Of a stretch of 64,000 bases of DNA, positions 35,880-48,837 are shown in pieces. A program made the translations under genes and the position numbers. This DNA comes from Quillaja saponaria (Eukaryota; Streptophyta; Magnoliopsida; Fabales; Quillajaceae), in assembly GCA_029379385.1 (NCBI GenBank), contig CM055612.1, forward strand, positions 9,176,001-9,240,000. The letters run 5' to 3'. Below the pieces are notes generated by a model, which was not told where the DNA came from, did not search any database, and saw only the letters and a list, made by a program, of their open reading frames with translations. How positions within the stretch are numbered: position 1 is the first letter of the stretch; each line of letters starts with the position of its first letter.

Positions 35880-38800
35880 TAAATAAGCTGGGTTTGAGAG
35901 AATACAACTCAAATTTTACAAAATTTAAGATCGATTCATTTACTAAATGAGCCCTAAAATAAAACTAAAATAATTTTAAATAGTTAATTATTGTTTGAGA
36001 ACTTTAGCTTAGAGGTTATTTCTCAAGATAGACACTTTTTTTTTATATCGTTTGAGACACTCTACCAAAAACTGATGAGTATAGTCATTGAAAAATAGTG
36101 ACATATTAATTTTTTGTCCATCGTAATATTTTTTTTCTTCTTATTCTTCTATATATTTGTCATTTTGTAGTATTTTTCTAGTTATTTCTCTAAATTCTTA
36201 AAATTCATTATTGATAAGGTTCAAACTGTATTTTTTAATTATTTTTTTTACTTTAACTTGATTTTTTTACAAAAAATTTAAAATACATATTGAATAACAT
36301 CAATGACATGATTATTTTCTTTTATTTTTTTCTAAATTTTTTTGACATTATTATTATTATTATTGTTTTAATGTTATTCATCATATGAATATATAAAAAA
36401 ATATTTAATTTTTGACAAGATTTGTAAGTTTTGCCTTATAATAAATAATGATAAAAATAAATATAAATGAAAAAACAAATATAAAAGTAAAATGTCATAT
36501 TAGTTGATAGTTTTTAATATTTATTTATATATTTAATTAGTGAAATAATTAAATAAATATTAAAAAATAAAATAAAAAGCTTAGAATAAGAAAAAATAAT
36601 AATAATGATGTATAAGAATATTTATTATGTAAATATTTTTTAATGATTATACTTATCAATTCTTTGATAAAATGTCTCCGATGACTATAGAAGGAAGAAT
36701 GCCTTAAATCAAAAGATATATAAAAAAAAAAAAAGGTGAGTTTTTTGAAGGCCGACGCGTGGCTCCATCTATATTCTTTTACAAATTGGTTACAGAAACT
36801 TGGACTTTTCATCTCACTAAACTCATAGCTAGAGGAACAGTGCATACACCTACTCCCACTCCTATAATGCCATGAAATTGTTGGGATTTGAATGAAATGG
36901 AAAAAAACACTATTGTAGTACTTTGAAAGCTGAATTTGGCAATACCAGCAAGGACACATCACCATAAAAGCCAAAGACAATCTCAGAGTGGACATCAGGT
37001 TCTTGTCCCCTTGTGGTCATGATGGAGTGGTTGTGGTGTGACTTCTTGGCCACCTGTAACTAGATGGCTTTGCCAATTTGCAAAGAATCTAACTCCCCCA
37101 CATGGCAACCAAACAGTGACACCGACCTTTGACAATTATTGATCTATTTATTCTACTTTTTATTTACTAAATTTTTCTTCTATTTCAAAATATCAAAAAC
37201 AATTTAAATCATCTTTATTATCTTTTTAAGAAATTCCATTAAACGTGATTTTCTCTTTTACACGTGAGGCATAAATAAAATCTCTTTTTTTATTTTATTT
37301 TATGTAATTAGACATCTTTTTATTTTGTATCAAACAATGCTACATAAAGAGAATAAAGGTTGAAGAATATTAATGAAGCTTAGCTCCACTAAATTTAGAA
37401 ATTTTTTTACTAGCGTGTTTAGTAAGTATTCACTATGTAATTGAATAAAATTCAATTTACATTCATCATATTTCCCTTCTCTTCTCTACACTTTCCTTCC
37501 TGCCAAACAAATTATAGTCTAAATGAATCATAGTCATCTAGCAATCAAGAAGTCAATTGAAGTTGAGGAGACATCATAATCAAAAGAAAAGAAATTCATA
37601 TTCCCTTCTCTTTCATGTAGGAACAAGCTTTCCTTACCCAATCTTTACTAAAGCTTCTCACCAACACATTGATTTGGAGATTATAGAGGATCCTAAGAGC
37701 ATAAGTTTGAAATTACTTTTCTTTATATTCCTAATCTACCATTCCTTTATGGAGGTGGAAAATTGAGAAAGAAACAAAAATCACGTTTTTTTTTTTCTTT
37801 CTTTTTCTTTTTTCCTGAAAGAGATCCCTATGGTAGTGCAATAATTGGAATCTCTACACAACTCTTTTCAAGTTATTTATATTTATGATCTCGTGGAAGT
37901 GCAATAATTAGGTAAAACCTACCTAGGATAAGCCACTCAAAATTCTCATCACACATGGTGAGGTAAACCTACCTAGAAAGTGAATAATATTTAATTTTTA
38001 ATCATTATAATATATAGTATTTATTATTGATTGAAAGAATTGTCTTTTCTTTTTTCATAAATTTTATTTAACCATCTTAGGTTTGAATCTTATTAAAATT
38101 AAGAAAAGATGAGATTTAAACATACCTTCATTATGTAGTATAAATTAAATATTATAATAATAATATAAATATAAACACAATATCCACTATTTAATATTTA
38201 CGATTTTAATCTAATTACATTGTATACACCATGGTCTTTATCATATATTAAAATTTTTAATTGTTGATATTCTCAAATGAAAAATTGCACGATCAACTAA
38301 TTTTGTCTGGTTCCACATTGAGAAAATTCGCTACATATATTTTATCGATGCATTAGAACCAAAATAAAATAAAATTTGAATTGAAAATGAATAATAATTA
38401 AGAGATATTTGTTTCTCTCACCGCATATTTTGTAACCTCCGCCGCTGTTATACATGTATTATTTGTACTAAGAAAAGCACACTAAGAACAAGAAAGAACT
38501 TGAATTATCATCAATCATAAAAATGCCATGTGACCATAGCTTAAATTAATATACGAGTATTATATTGGATACACAAAGTTCAAACAACAATAGATTTAAT
38601 AAATTTATAAACTCTAAGGGTTGGTCATTGATTTCTTAGGTATGAATATATATATATATATATATATTTAAGGAAAAACTCGTCTTTACGTGCATAATTT
38701 ACTTTTGATCAGATCAAAGAGATTATTAAACCAAATATGTATAAATTGGTCTGAACATGCATATCCGTTAAAATAATTTTTCATTTATTACGTTTAAAAA

Positions 38801-40370
38801 TCGTGAAGGGCTATAATTAAAAGTGAAATGGGCAATTATATATCAATAGTAATGTCTACTAGAACAATTAAAAATTATAACAAAAAATATTTGTAGTTAA
38901 AAAAGAAGTTGCATAGCTGGACTGCTTTGTTTGATGATGGTAGTAAGTATTATATTAGTGGGAAGCATGCAGTTGCTTTGCTTGTCTACAGACTACAAGC
39001 TGTACATATAGAAATCCAAAAAAAAAAATAAAAAAAAAAAAAACCCTTTGTTTAATCAATTTATTAGCATATTCATTGTTGCTTAGTTCCTCATGGGACA
39101 CAAAAATCACAAGTATCTAGAATTGCAAGTTGGCCCTAATACGTTCGAGGCTAAAAAATCATTTTTAACTTTTTGATTTGGATTTATGTTCATATCTTTG
39201 CATTTCATACGAAATTAATTAATCCCAAATTTTTATCCTTAGTTAATTCCAATTATTGATGATGAGGTCTTAGTTTTAATGATTAAAATTGAAAAATTGA
39301 AATAATGAAATCACGAGATTCCAGATTCGATCTAATTTTATTGTCAAAGTAATGTGTTTATATTTAAAAAAATAATTATTAGTGTTTCACTATATATTTA
39401 AATTATAAAGTTATAATATTATTGATTGTTGAATTGCAATTAACTTATTGTATTGTGACATACAATTGATCCAAATAATATCTTATTATTTTACATTTCA
39501 ATAAAATCTTATATTGTTTATATATATATAATGGTAAAATTGAAGAAAATAAAACGATAACGTCTTAGTTAGATAATTATACCACTTTTTTTTTTCTTCT
39601 AAATTTGTTAAAGTAAATTTTCTAACAATGTTTTAGTGGAGGCAAACTTTTCAAACAATATTTTAATGAGGGCAAGGATGAAAAATTAATACTTTTGTAA
39701 GACAAGAATGAAAAATCAATATATTTTTTGAGGATTTAATTAAGTTATTGTTTCAAAAGTCAGTAGGGTGTCACTATAAAGAGAGATATGCTCCTCGTGA
39801 TATATGATTGATATGCAAATATTTTGTTTGGAAAAAAAAGTCACTTATCAAAATTTTAATTAAAAAATAAATATTAATGTGGTGTTTATAAATAGAAGAA
39901 TAATTATAGGTCACGTGCAAGGTATAAATAGGTCATGTGCAAAGTAGATTGTAAATGCAAATAGCTCATGTGAAAAGTAATGAACGAAATAGTAGGAAAG
40001 AAGTTTGGGGAAAGGTTTGCTTTTGTAGGGAAAATTACATACATACTTTTATTTTTTTCCTTTATTTGTGCTTTTCCTTAAAAGAGTGATAAGTAAACAT
40101 TCTTGTGACTTAAAAAAAAACAACGTGTTCCAATTGAAACGACTATGTCTACATAGTGAGCCCTCATAAAGTAGATTTTAAGAAATAATTTTAATTTCTT
40201 ACATACAACTCCTATTTTAACTCAAAGTATTAATAAATAAATCCTTCAAATTTGTTAAGAGATTCATCCATGAATGAATCTTACCAATGTTTTTACTTTA
40301 CATTGAATCTTATACATTTGATTGGTGTAACATGCATGATATTAGAATATATATATATATTAGTAATGCT
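35880..40370. other. AT-rich gene-poor spacer
   Basis: There are no genes I can support. A richer island at 36740-37140 includes the minus-strand frame 36549-36995, which has no known motif and looks non-coding. A TA microsatellite lies at about 38646-38667. A phrase at 39300-39335 (acgagattccagattcgatct) looks like a SINE box B, with a possible box A about 50 bases upstream. Confidence 0.38.
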
Positions 40371-40371
40371 T

Positions 40372-40480
40372 AGCCTGAACATAACTCAACTAGCATAAGT
40401 ATTAGGGCAAAAAACTCTCTTCTCAACTTAGGTTGTAGGTTTAATCTCCGGCCTTCTTCAAAAGGAAAAAAAGAAAAACA
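40372..40480 (+). repeat. Possible tRNA-derived SINE relic
   Basis: A box-A-like phrase (ataactcaactagcataag) is followed about 45 bases later by a box-B-like phrase (ggttgtaggtttaatctcc) and then an A-rich end (aaaaggaaaaaaagaaaaa). Order and spacing fit a plant SINE, but the copy is decayed. Confidence 0.4.
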
Positions 40481-43400
40481 TTAGTGATGGGTTGGCCAAT
40501 CAATATATATAGGACATAGGGGACACAAATCCCAATTCAAAAACCTTGGAGTACAGACTGAACTAAACTAACTGAATTAAACTAATTGAGCCTAATATTT
40601 GAATATATATGTGTGATGAACATGATCATCGATTGATGATAATGTTAATTAAAAATAGCCAAAATTGGGGTCAACATCCATGCGTACATCAAACTAAAGA
40701 ATGTGGCATCTCGAAGCAGTTACATATATTTATCTATTTTTTATGTTAATGTTAGCATAAACTTTAGATATATATATATATAGACACTAAATGAAGTAAT
40801 TAACAATTGGATTTTTCTCTTGGATATGTACATGTGATTGGTTGGAGCTCCTTGACTTGTATTATATTATAATAATATAAATGTCACAAAATAATTTACT
40901 TTAATTTTTTGGATTTGGTCAAAGTTTATTTATTTATATTTATTAATTAATAATAGAGTAGCTATATATATAAATATAATATGGCCATTTGATTGGTGAA
41001 GAGCTCTTGAACTGAAACATACTCCTTCATTGATACCAAGAGTCGGTTGCTAAGGAGTGATGCTCAAGAGACACTCACTGTACGTACGTTTGTATAATTG
41101 GTAAATTGGGTTTCATTTTGTCTTGTTTACAACTCTATGTGCACTCTGTCTCTATCTTTCTCTCTCTAGGTATTGAAAGCAGTTTATTGTTCCACGTGTC
41201 GAAAAACAAGTGGTTAAGAAATTAGTTTCAATGGAAATGAGTTTTTTTTTTAATAAAAAAACTCAATAACTAACTCACTCAAAGCTTAGCTTATTTGCTC
41301 GTTTGAGCTTATTCCAAACTTGGTTTTTCACAACTCTTCTTCTTGTCATTTTGAATTATAAATTTCAAACAATTACACTTAATTAGAGAATGCTATAGAA
41401 ATTAAAACCTATTTATCGAATTTTATTTAAATAATCTTAACACTTGGATAAACACCCTAGAAGTAGACACATTAATTATACATAATCACCCAATTTAAGG
41501 AGAAAAAAAGGGTGTGCAAGTAGACATATGTATATGTATATCAAAGGTGACTAAACCGACCACGTTACAAAAGTTATAGTTGAGTCAAACCCAAAACCAA
41601 AAGCAGGAACGTAGCCGCAAAGTAGGTAATACTATTAGCATCAAATGTTCCTATCAATTTTTTTTTTCAAGCATGGCTTAGAAGTGCTACAAATAAGAAG
41701 ATAATTATACATAAATGCAACAAAATGAAATAATTTAGATGGGTGGGGTAGGTTATAATGGATCCAACATGTGATGTTGGAGTATTCATCTGTCAATCCT
41801 ACTTAAATAGTAATGGCCGAACCGAGTCACAAGACTTAATTCGTAATTTAGAAAATATAAATTTTTTAAGATTTGATATGATTTTTAATTTTTTTGAAAA
41901 TATACTCTAGAGAATAATCCAGTTGAAGTATAATAATATAATATACAAATAGCCAAAATCTGATTTAGTCTAAACATAATCTGCATCAAGTTTATTTTAT
42001 TTTTACATGATTTCAAGTTTTTCTAGGCTCGATCCAAACTTGTTTCAAACCTTATGAATCATAATTCGATTTGAATTCAATACAAAATATACAGATCATT
42101 TAGACTTGTAAAAAATCGATTATTCAGAATGTTAGATTTAAACAATAATTGTTATAATGGGTTTTTCACATCATGGTGCCAATTAGGGCCAACAACCACT
42201 TTCAACCTAGTATGTATTGGAAGAAATGGTAAGATGTGAGTCATGGATCATACATTACAAATGGTAGATATGGTGGTAGGTTGTTAATAGTAGTTGATGA
42301 CCATTCATTGTCAGTGAGAAATGTGAGAGAAGAGGGGGTAGTTGGAAATTAATTAAAAAAGTTCCAAAGCTTATGTTTGCCTCATTCTCCGATTAAAAAA
42401 CTACACCAGCAAATGAATAATGTCCCAACTTAATAATCATGAGGAGGGGAATTGAACTATTTCACCAACCCAAAAAGCCTCCTTTGCAATCTTGCAGCTA
42501 GCCTTCTTTATCAGCTCAGTCAACACCAAACTTTTACGAATTTCTTTAGAACCAATTGTTTGTTTCCTTAGAAATTAATAAGAAATGGTTGTAAAGAAAG
42601 GTTGGCGTTGGAAAGATTAAAGAAAGGTGGGCGTTGGAAAGATTATGTATCATCCGATGACTTTGACATGGAAAGAGTAAGATTTTTCTATCTAGGATCA
42701 AATGATTATGTCCTTCCCATTCCCACACATATATATATATATATCTTATGTAATGATATGATCAGTATTCATTCCAAATCACAAACCGTATTTTATGTAA
42801 GAATTTGATAAATTATACATTTAAATTTTTTTAACGTATTGTATAATAATAATATGATAATATAAAAATATTTAATTAGTTATTGTATAACGTTTTACAG
42901 TAATAAAATAACTATAAGATGAACACTAAGTTTAATGGCCATCTTTGATTATTGACATAGATCCTTATAACATGTGTTATACGAGACAAAGACTCTGTAA
43001 AGGGAAGGCACAAACACTATCATTTATCATAAAAGGAAGGTTTATGTACACACTTATAAATGCTGAGTAGACCCACTAGATCTCCAGGTGAATTCAACTA
43101 TTTCCCTGAGTCTACTGAGTAATTATTGAAATTTACATAACAAATTAATACTCGAAGTTCACATAACAAATACGTATCATAAATTGGACAAATCTATTAA
43201 TTTTGTAAATAAAAAGACACCAAATTAGTAAAAATCTTAAGGGTTTCCTGGAAGGCTGAAATTGATTCCACCAACATAGAATTCAAGGTCATTCCAAGAT
43301 GATAAAAGAAGAAGAACGTGACTTGTGGTTGACCTTACATGAATTATTTTGAAACAATATTTTCATGGTATAAGCAAGCCTTATTTTGCTTGCCCTACTT

Positions 43401-43680
43401 CTTTCTCTTTGCTAGTCTGCTGCCAAAAGTTGTCTGCAATTGAGAGACTAGCAGAAACCATTTATTTACATTTTCTTCCTTCCAAGATATCAATCTTTAT
43501 CATCTTGTTGGATAAAGGGAACAAAGAGATCGAAGTAGGATAGGACCTTCTACGTTCAGGATTTATTAATTGGTAATTCTAAGAGCTCGTTTAGTATATC
43601 TTATAAAAATTATAAGATAATATAAATTTATCAAGTTGATATTTATATTTTATTTGGCATTAAAAAATAGTATAGATTTT
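40481..43680. other. AT-rich gene-poor spacer with TA microsatellites
   Basis: There is no recognisable gene. TA runs occur near 40770-40785 and 42728-42745. A 26-bp tandem duplication is listed separately. Short open frames (42602-42808, 43349-43543) lack motifs. Confidence 0.38.
42594..42645. repeat. 26-bp tandem duplication
   Basis: Two adjacent copies of a 26-bp unit (aagaaaggttggcgttggaa then agatta) at 42594-42619 and 42620-42645 differ at one base, t versus g in the eleventh base region. This looks like a recent slippage or repair duplication. Confidence 0.8.
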
Positions 43681-44136
43681 GACTAAGTTTGGTAATATTT
43701 TTCAAGAGGAAAAACTACAACACCTAAAAATTATTCGGTTAAATTTTTTTTTTGAGTGTTTCTTTTACTGTGTTTAAAAAGTCAATGATACTTTTAAAAG
43801 TTAGCTGTAACTTTTTAAAATTAAAAATACACAAATCATCTTCTTAATTTTAAAAAATTTCAAATATATCCTAATTAATTTATAAACTATCGAATTTCTC
43901 ACCCAAATATATTCTTAATTAATTATGTTTATTTATTATTTATATCTTCATAATAGATTCTGATTTGTTTTACCAAATACATTATTCATTATTTTTCTAT
44001 TCACATCAACTTTTCTAAAAGATTTACTAAACAAGATTACAGTGATTTTTTGACAGTTATTTTTTATCTTTTTTTAATAATATGAAAGTTACAACAATTT
44101 TTTTAAAATCACAATATTAACAAACTAAACTTAGCC
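43681..44136. mobile_element. MITE-like element (about 455 bp)
   Basis: The left end reads gactaagtttggtaatatt and the right end, reverse-complemented, ggctaagtttagtttgttaa followed by tatt. The interior is AT-rich without coding capacity. The right end resembles that of the segment at 28900-29065, which argues for one family. No certain target duplication was found. Confidence 0.4.
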
Positions 44137-44937
44137 TTACATTATTTATTTCTTCTTATATTATGTATGATAATATAAAATTATATCATAAAAGAGATAT
44201 AAATATACAGTTTAGTATATTATATAATCCTATATTATACCACTTTATAGGATACGCCAAACTAAAGTTCGTAATTTGCAAGTTTTATTTGCGAAGTCAA
44301 GCACTAAATGACTCAGGAGTCGAGCATCAGTGGAATTTCGCTATGTTTAGTTTCGTTCTTGCATAATCACTGACTACAAATGTAGATTATGATCACGTAA
44401 ATTAAAACTAGCTATATTATCTTGTAGTTTCTCGTTTATCTCTGCCTTGGTCAAGGTACAAAGTGTTGCGAAACTCAAACTGATATGACCATCCAAATTT
44501 TTTTCAACAGAGCCACAATTTGGGCTAGAATATAGAAGACAGCCTGATCTAATTTGGGCTAATATTTATAGTCCTATGATTGCACTACTGGCCCATTTAG
44601 TAAATGTTCAAAATAAAATAAAAATGTGAGCCTACTGCCAATGGGATCATTTACCAAATGGAGCTTATGGCTAATGGTATCCAACTTGTATATATTTTTG
44701 TATGTGCATGTATGCATGTCTAACAATTAAAACATAAAGCTTATCCAAAAAAATAACTAAAAAATAAGCTGAACATGGGAAAGACTTGGGACTGGAAAAT
44801 GAGCGCCTCCAAGGCTATAAACAGCCATCTTCTTTATTAATCATGGTACCAACTAAACAAGGCCAAGAAAGAAATAGAAAAAAGGGTGCCAAATTTCACG
44901 TCTTACAGAGACTCAATGGACATTTTCAATGCATCTT

Positions 44938-47900
44938 CTAAAGCTCCGTGTCGCACAAACGAACCATTAGCTTTGAAACCATTGTTCGAGCAAAAGGAAT
45001 ATAACTCAGGCTGTACCTGCAGCAGCTCAGCAACACATAGAAATTAGGGCAAGCAAACTAGAATTTCAATTTAATAGGAAGAAAATTCGAATAATTAGTA
45101 CCAAATTCATTGCAAGATGAATAATTTATAAAATAAGCAATGCGAAGACTTCAAACTGCCAGATGGTTGAGCAAAAGATGTTCAACTCATATCCTTTACA
45201 AAAAAAAAAAAACAATAAATAAATAAATTAGCAGAAGTTGATAGTGAAAAGCAATCTTACCAAATAAGAGCACAGATCTCACTTATGATAGCAAGAATTG
45301 TTAGAACCTTGTTATGAATCTGCATGATGTGAGGAAAAACATTAGTTTGGTGGACAATGCCAGGGAATGACCTAATTAGGGGATGCCAAGGGGATTGAAC
45401 GTATGAGTTGGTGGTGTTGTTTATTTATACAGGAGAGACTTTGTTAAACAGTTCCCAAAATGTGATGTTGTTAGGGAGAGCAAAATACACAACCGGGAAA
45501 AGCTTGACATTGGAGATTGGTATGATCAAGACGCAAGTTTACAACTCAACTGCATATTCAGTAGAGATTGAAAGACTTACCCAAAGAGCACAAATGAGAG
45601 CTACAACAATGCATCCAAGGTATATGGCTGTTGCATAAACACGGACACGGTCGAACATCATTGCAACTTGTCGTCCAGGTCCAAGGAGGAAGCCTGTGCT
45701 GCCAGATATATAATACAAGTTTGTCATGAGAAAATCTTGAAGATCTACTGGACTTCTGGAATGACTAAATGAAGAATGTAAATAGTATTTGGTCACTAGC
45801 TCTTTACATGTAAGCTCATAAGTTCCTGAAAGCCCACTACCATATACAAGTATCACAGAACTTGTTGCTACATTCAAATGTTGACTGACAAAAAACAGTC
45901 GCAGAGAATCTAATTTGTTTAGTTTCCAAGACTGCCAAAATCGAATTCAAGAATGAGAGATTATTAAAATCAAATGATGAATTCCATGGCAAGGAAAGGA
46001 AAAAGAAAGAAAAAGGGGAAGACGTATTGGGCAGAAAATCCTACTTGTCTTTACAGTTTAGGTATCTTGAAAAAGAAAGACAAAATTTAAGTCAAACTTC
46101 TTCAACAGGAAAAGGAGGCAGAAACAGCTCTTCAGGCTACAAAGTTGACCAATTTGGAAGATTTACTTTTCCTTTCTATAGAGTGAGGAACAAAAGGTGC
46201 TTAATTGATTGAAGAATCAACAAGTAAATGGTCAAATAGAAATCACTACATACTCTGCACATAGTAGCCTCCAGAAGTCCACATGTTTTCTTGTCTAGGT
46301 ATATGATACTGAAGCGTTATTTCTCAAATTGCCTAAGTGATCAAGAGGGCAAAAAGAGCCTACCTTCCAGCTGCCAACAAGTTGCCAAAAGTGAACAACA
46401 CTGCAAATTTGATGGGTTTGACAAAAACAATAAGTGACTGCACAAAAAGGGTAGAGAAAAAGTCAAAAGATACACCAGCAGCAATAAGCTGAGGTAAGAA
46501 AATCAGCATTCTGTAATTTGCATTGTGCAATTCAGGATATTAATTTTTTTAGTTTTAACTTATAATTTAATTCAGCTTCAATTGAACGCTACATATTAGT
46601 TATCAGTGAAGACAAAGTTCCTTGCACTGGTTAGAGGAATTAGACTTGGAAGTGCTTCTAGAGAAAGTGGAAGTTTCTTAAAAAAATTAGAGTGGACCTA
46701 TTACAGGGTGGTTTAAGCTTTAGTAGAAACAATTTCAAGAACACTCCAGAACTTCAGGAAACAAGCTGTTCTTGATAATTCTATTTCTACTGTAACTGAA
46801 TTCGAAGCAATAAAAGAAATCAGTATTTTGATTCACTGAGATAATCATGGTTGTTTTACACCTTAAAAGAAGAAAAATGAAACTTCAGAAAATAGTTTCC
46901 AGAGATGTTTTAGAACTGTTCTCTGTTTTCCATGCTTGAGAGACGGAAAACTCATATACTGTTTCTAATATACCCATTTTAGGAGTAACTCAAAAATACC
47001 AATCTTTTCGAGTCAGAATACATGTTACCTCAAAGTAAACATGATCTTTGACAAAAATATTATATGTAAGTAAGGAAAAACTGAACAGTTATAATCATAA
47101 ATGTATAATGTATTACCTCGAAGTAAACATAATCTATTGTGACAAATATATTATATGCAAGTAACGAGGGAATTGGATGATTTTGTCAATATAAAGAAAC
47201 ATTCAAGAATTAACATCAATGTTCTTTTTTTTATATTTATGGAAACCCACATCATTGTTTTATTTTTTTTCTACATAAAATGCAAGCCCTTCTTAAACTG
47301 GTCCAGGCAAACAGCAAAATCTTTTAAAGGCAGCTTGTAGGGAAAATGAGTACACTATCTGAATCTCCTCATTTTGTTTTATGAAAACTAAATTTTCAAT
47401 TTTGATTAAGATAACCTAGTAATACTAAAAATAGCCATTATTTAGTAAAGTGGTAAAATCCTTTAAATTTCTCATAAAGAAATGCATTTTATTATTAATT
47501 GATAGTTAAAACTTGCTACATGGGTTAAAATACAAGTCCTTACCATGAAGGGAGGCAGCAAAAACAGAGGGACAACCTTGAAGTTAAACACAAGATAACC
47601 TCAGGAAGGAAGATAAAAAACAGATAATAGCATGTCCCAGATTTAAAAAATAAAGAATAGTATAGAGAAAAAGAGATGGTCAATGCACCTTTGTTTAGCC
47701 AAATCAATGTCAATCATCTCATTTGTCACCAGCATGAAAAGATATAATGAACAGGATTTGTACTGACCGTGTAATGCATTGCCTTTACAAAGATATAATT
47801 AGGAAGGCAACAAAAAGAAGGGACATGCTTGAAATAAACCACAAGATACCCTTGGAAAGGAAAAGAACAGGTAGATAATAGCATGTCCCGGATGCAGAAA

Positions 47901-48837
47901 AATGACGAATAGTACATTGATATTCAATTCAAGTCATCCAAGAAATAGGAATGAAGCTTCTCAAATTTTTCACAGCAAGCTGAAGGAATCCATCTGTCAA
48001 AGTTATCCTACATCTAGCCATCAACTCAAAGATCCTTAGAGACTTGGATCACACCATTAGCATCGAGGTGTTGTAAACTGGAGTTAAATCTGCTAGTGGT
48101 ATTAAATTGACCACAAATATCCCAATTATGGTCCTGCCAGAGCAGGATCCTGTGAGGAGTAATCAGGACAAGGTCCAACTGCTCATCATTTGTTAGTGAA
48201 GTGGCAGCTATATACACTGAAGAATGCATAGTGCCGCTTTAGTGTTTGAAAGTTTTATGGTTACATGACATAATTCTCCCAATTCAGTTTAACCAAAGGT
48301 GGAAAAAGTAACTCGGTCAAATTTTGAGCTGCAGCCCTACAGGTTGCACAAGAGCGTGTCATTGTGGTTTTGCCTCATAGCACTGGACTGATGTTTCCCA
48401 GAGGCAATATGTCTTAGGAAACCTATCATTGTATATGCTATATGAACTTCAGGTTCCTCCATTCCATAATAAAAAAGAGTTCTAGTCGTTAAAAGTCCAT
48501 TTCTACAATAAAATAACTAGCAAACAACATCTCAACACAAATTCATTGAATAATGTGTAAAAGAATGGAATACATTCACTTACCAGGAACATACATACTA
48601 GACCAGCAAACAGTAAAGCAGCAAATCCATAAATTCTCTGCTCCAAACCCAAAAGAAAAATAACTTAGAAAGACCAGTTTACATTACTTTCCAAATACGA
48701 GGAAATAACATGTGAAAAGTTTCAACAGATACCTGCATCGGAGAGAGAGAACAGATGCCATCAGATTCATCATACACCAAACTCTCTTCATCATCTTCAT
48801 CACCACCTAATATAGACTGATGGAGCTTCCACATCAT
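44938..48837 (-). CDS. SFT2: SFT2-family vesicle transport protein, 6 coding exons
   Basis: Coding exons 5' to 3' are 48733-48837, 48584-48637, 46364-46437, 45581-45698, 45261-45319 and 44938-45016, all with GT-AG introns. They sum to 489 nt, or 162 residues. The protein starts MMWKLHQSILGGDEDDEES (an in-frame TGA precedes the first ATG) and continues SDGICSLSPMQRIYGFA. It has four hydrophobic spans in two closely spaced pairs (about 36-58, 60-80, 96-117 and 119-140) and the family phrases PIKFAVLFTFGNLLAAGST, GPGRQVAMMFDRVRVYATA and YSLSYIPFAR. The C-terminus is MVRLCDTEL. SFT2/GOT1-type proteins are Golgi tetraspans needed for vesicle fusion in retrograde and endosome-to-Golgi traffic in yeast; the plant role is inferred. 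The large second intron carries duplicated segments. Confidence 0.93.
47025..47164. repeat. Imperfect direct repeat (about 48 bp) in SFT2 intron
   Basis: Copy one at 47025-47072 and copy two at 47113-47164 share ttacctc-aagtaaacat and a tattatatg-aagtaa end, separated by 40 bp. Both lie in the 2.1-kb intron between coding exons 2 and 3. Confidence 0.65.
47543..47917. repeat. Imperfect direct repeat (about 130 bp) in SFT2 intron
   Basis: Copy one spans about 47543-47665 and copy two about 47784-47917. Shared landmarks in order are ggaaggcaacaaaaa-type sequence, gggaca, cttgaa-taaac, acaagata-cc and agataatagcatgtccc. The intervening 118 bp is unique. An older segmental duplication within the intron is the simplest reading. 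Confidence 0.65.

Noticed and set aside
36549..36995. 148-codon minus-strand open frame in the gene-poor region
   Set aside because: The translation is rich in Phe, Ser and Tyr from AT-rich sequence, ends in poly-Phe/Leu tracts, has no recognisable domain and lacks a supporting gene context.
45539..45877. 112-codon continuous minus-strand frame over an SFT2 exon
   Set aside because: Only 45581-45698 is exon. The N-terminal part of the open frame reads through the intron and is not part of the protein.
48026..48229. Minus-strand 67-codon frame with a retroelement-like look (ILLWQDHNWDICGQF)
   Set aside because: It lies inside an SFT2 intron. The resemblance to reverse transcriptase or RNase H regions is too weak to name a LINE or LTR element.
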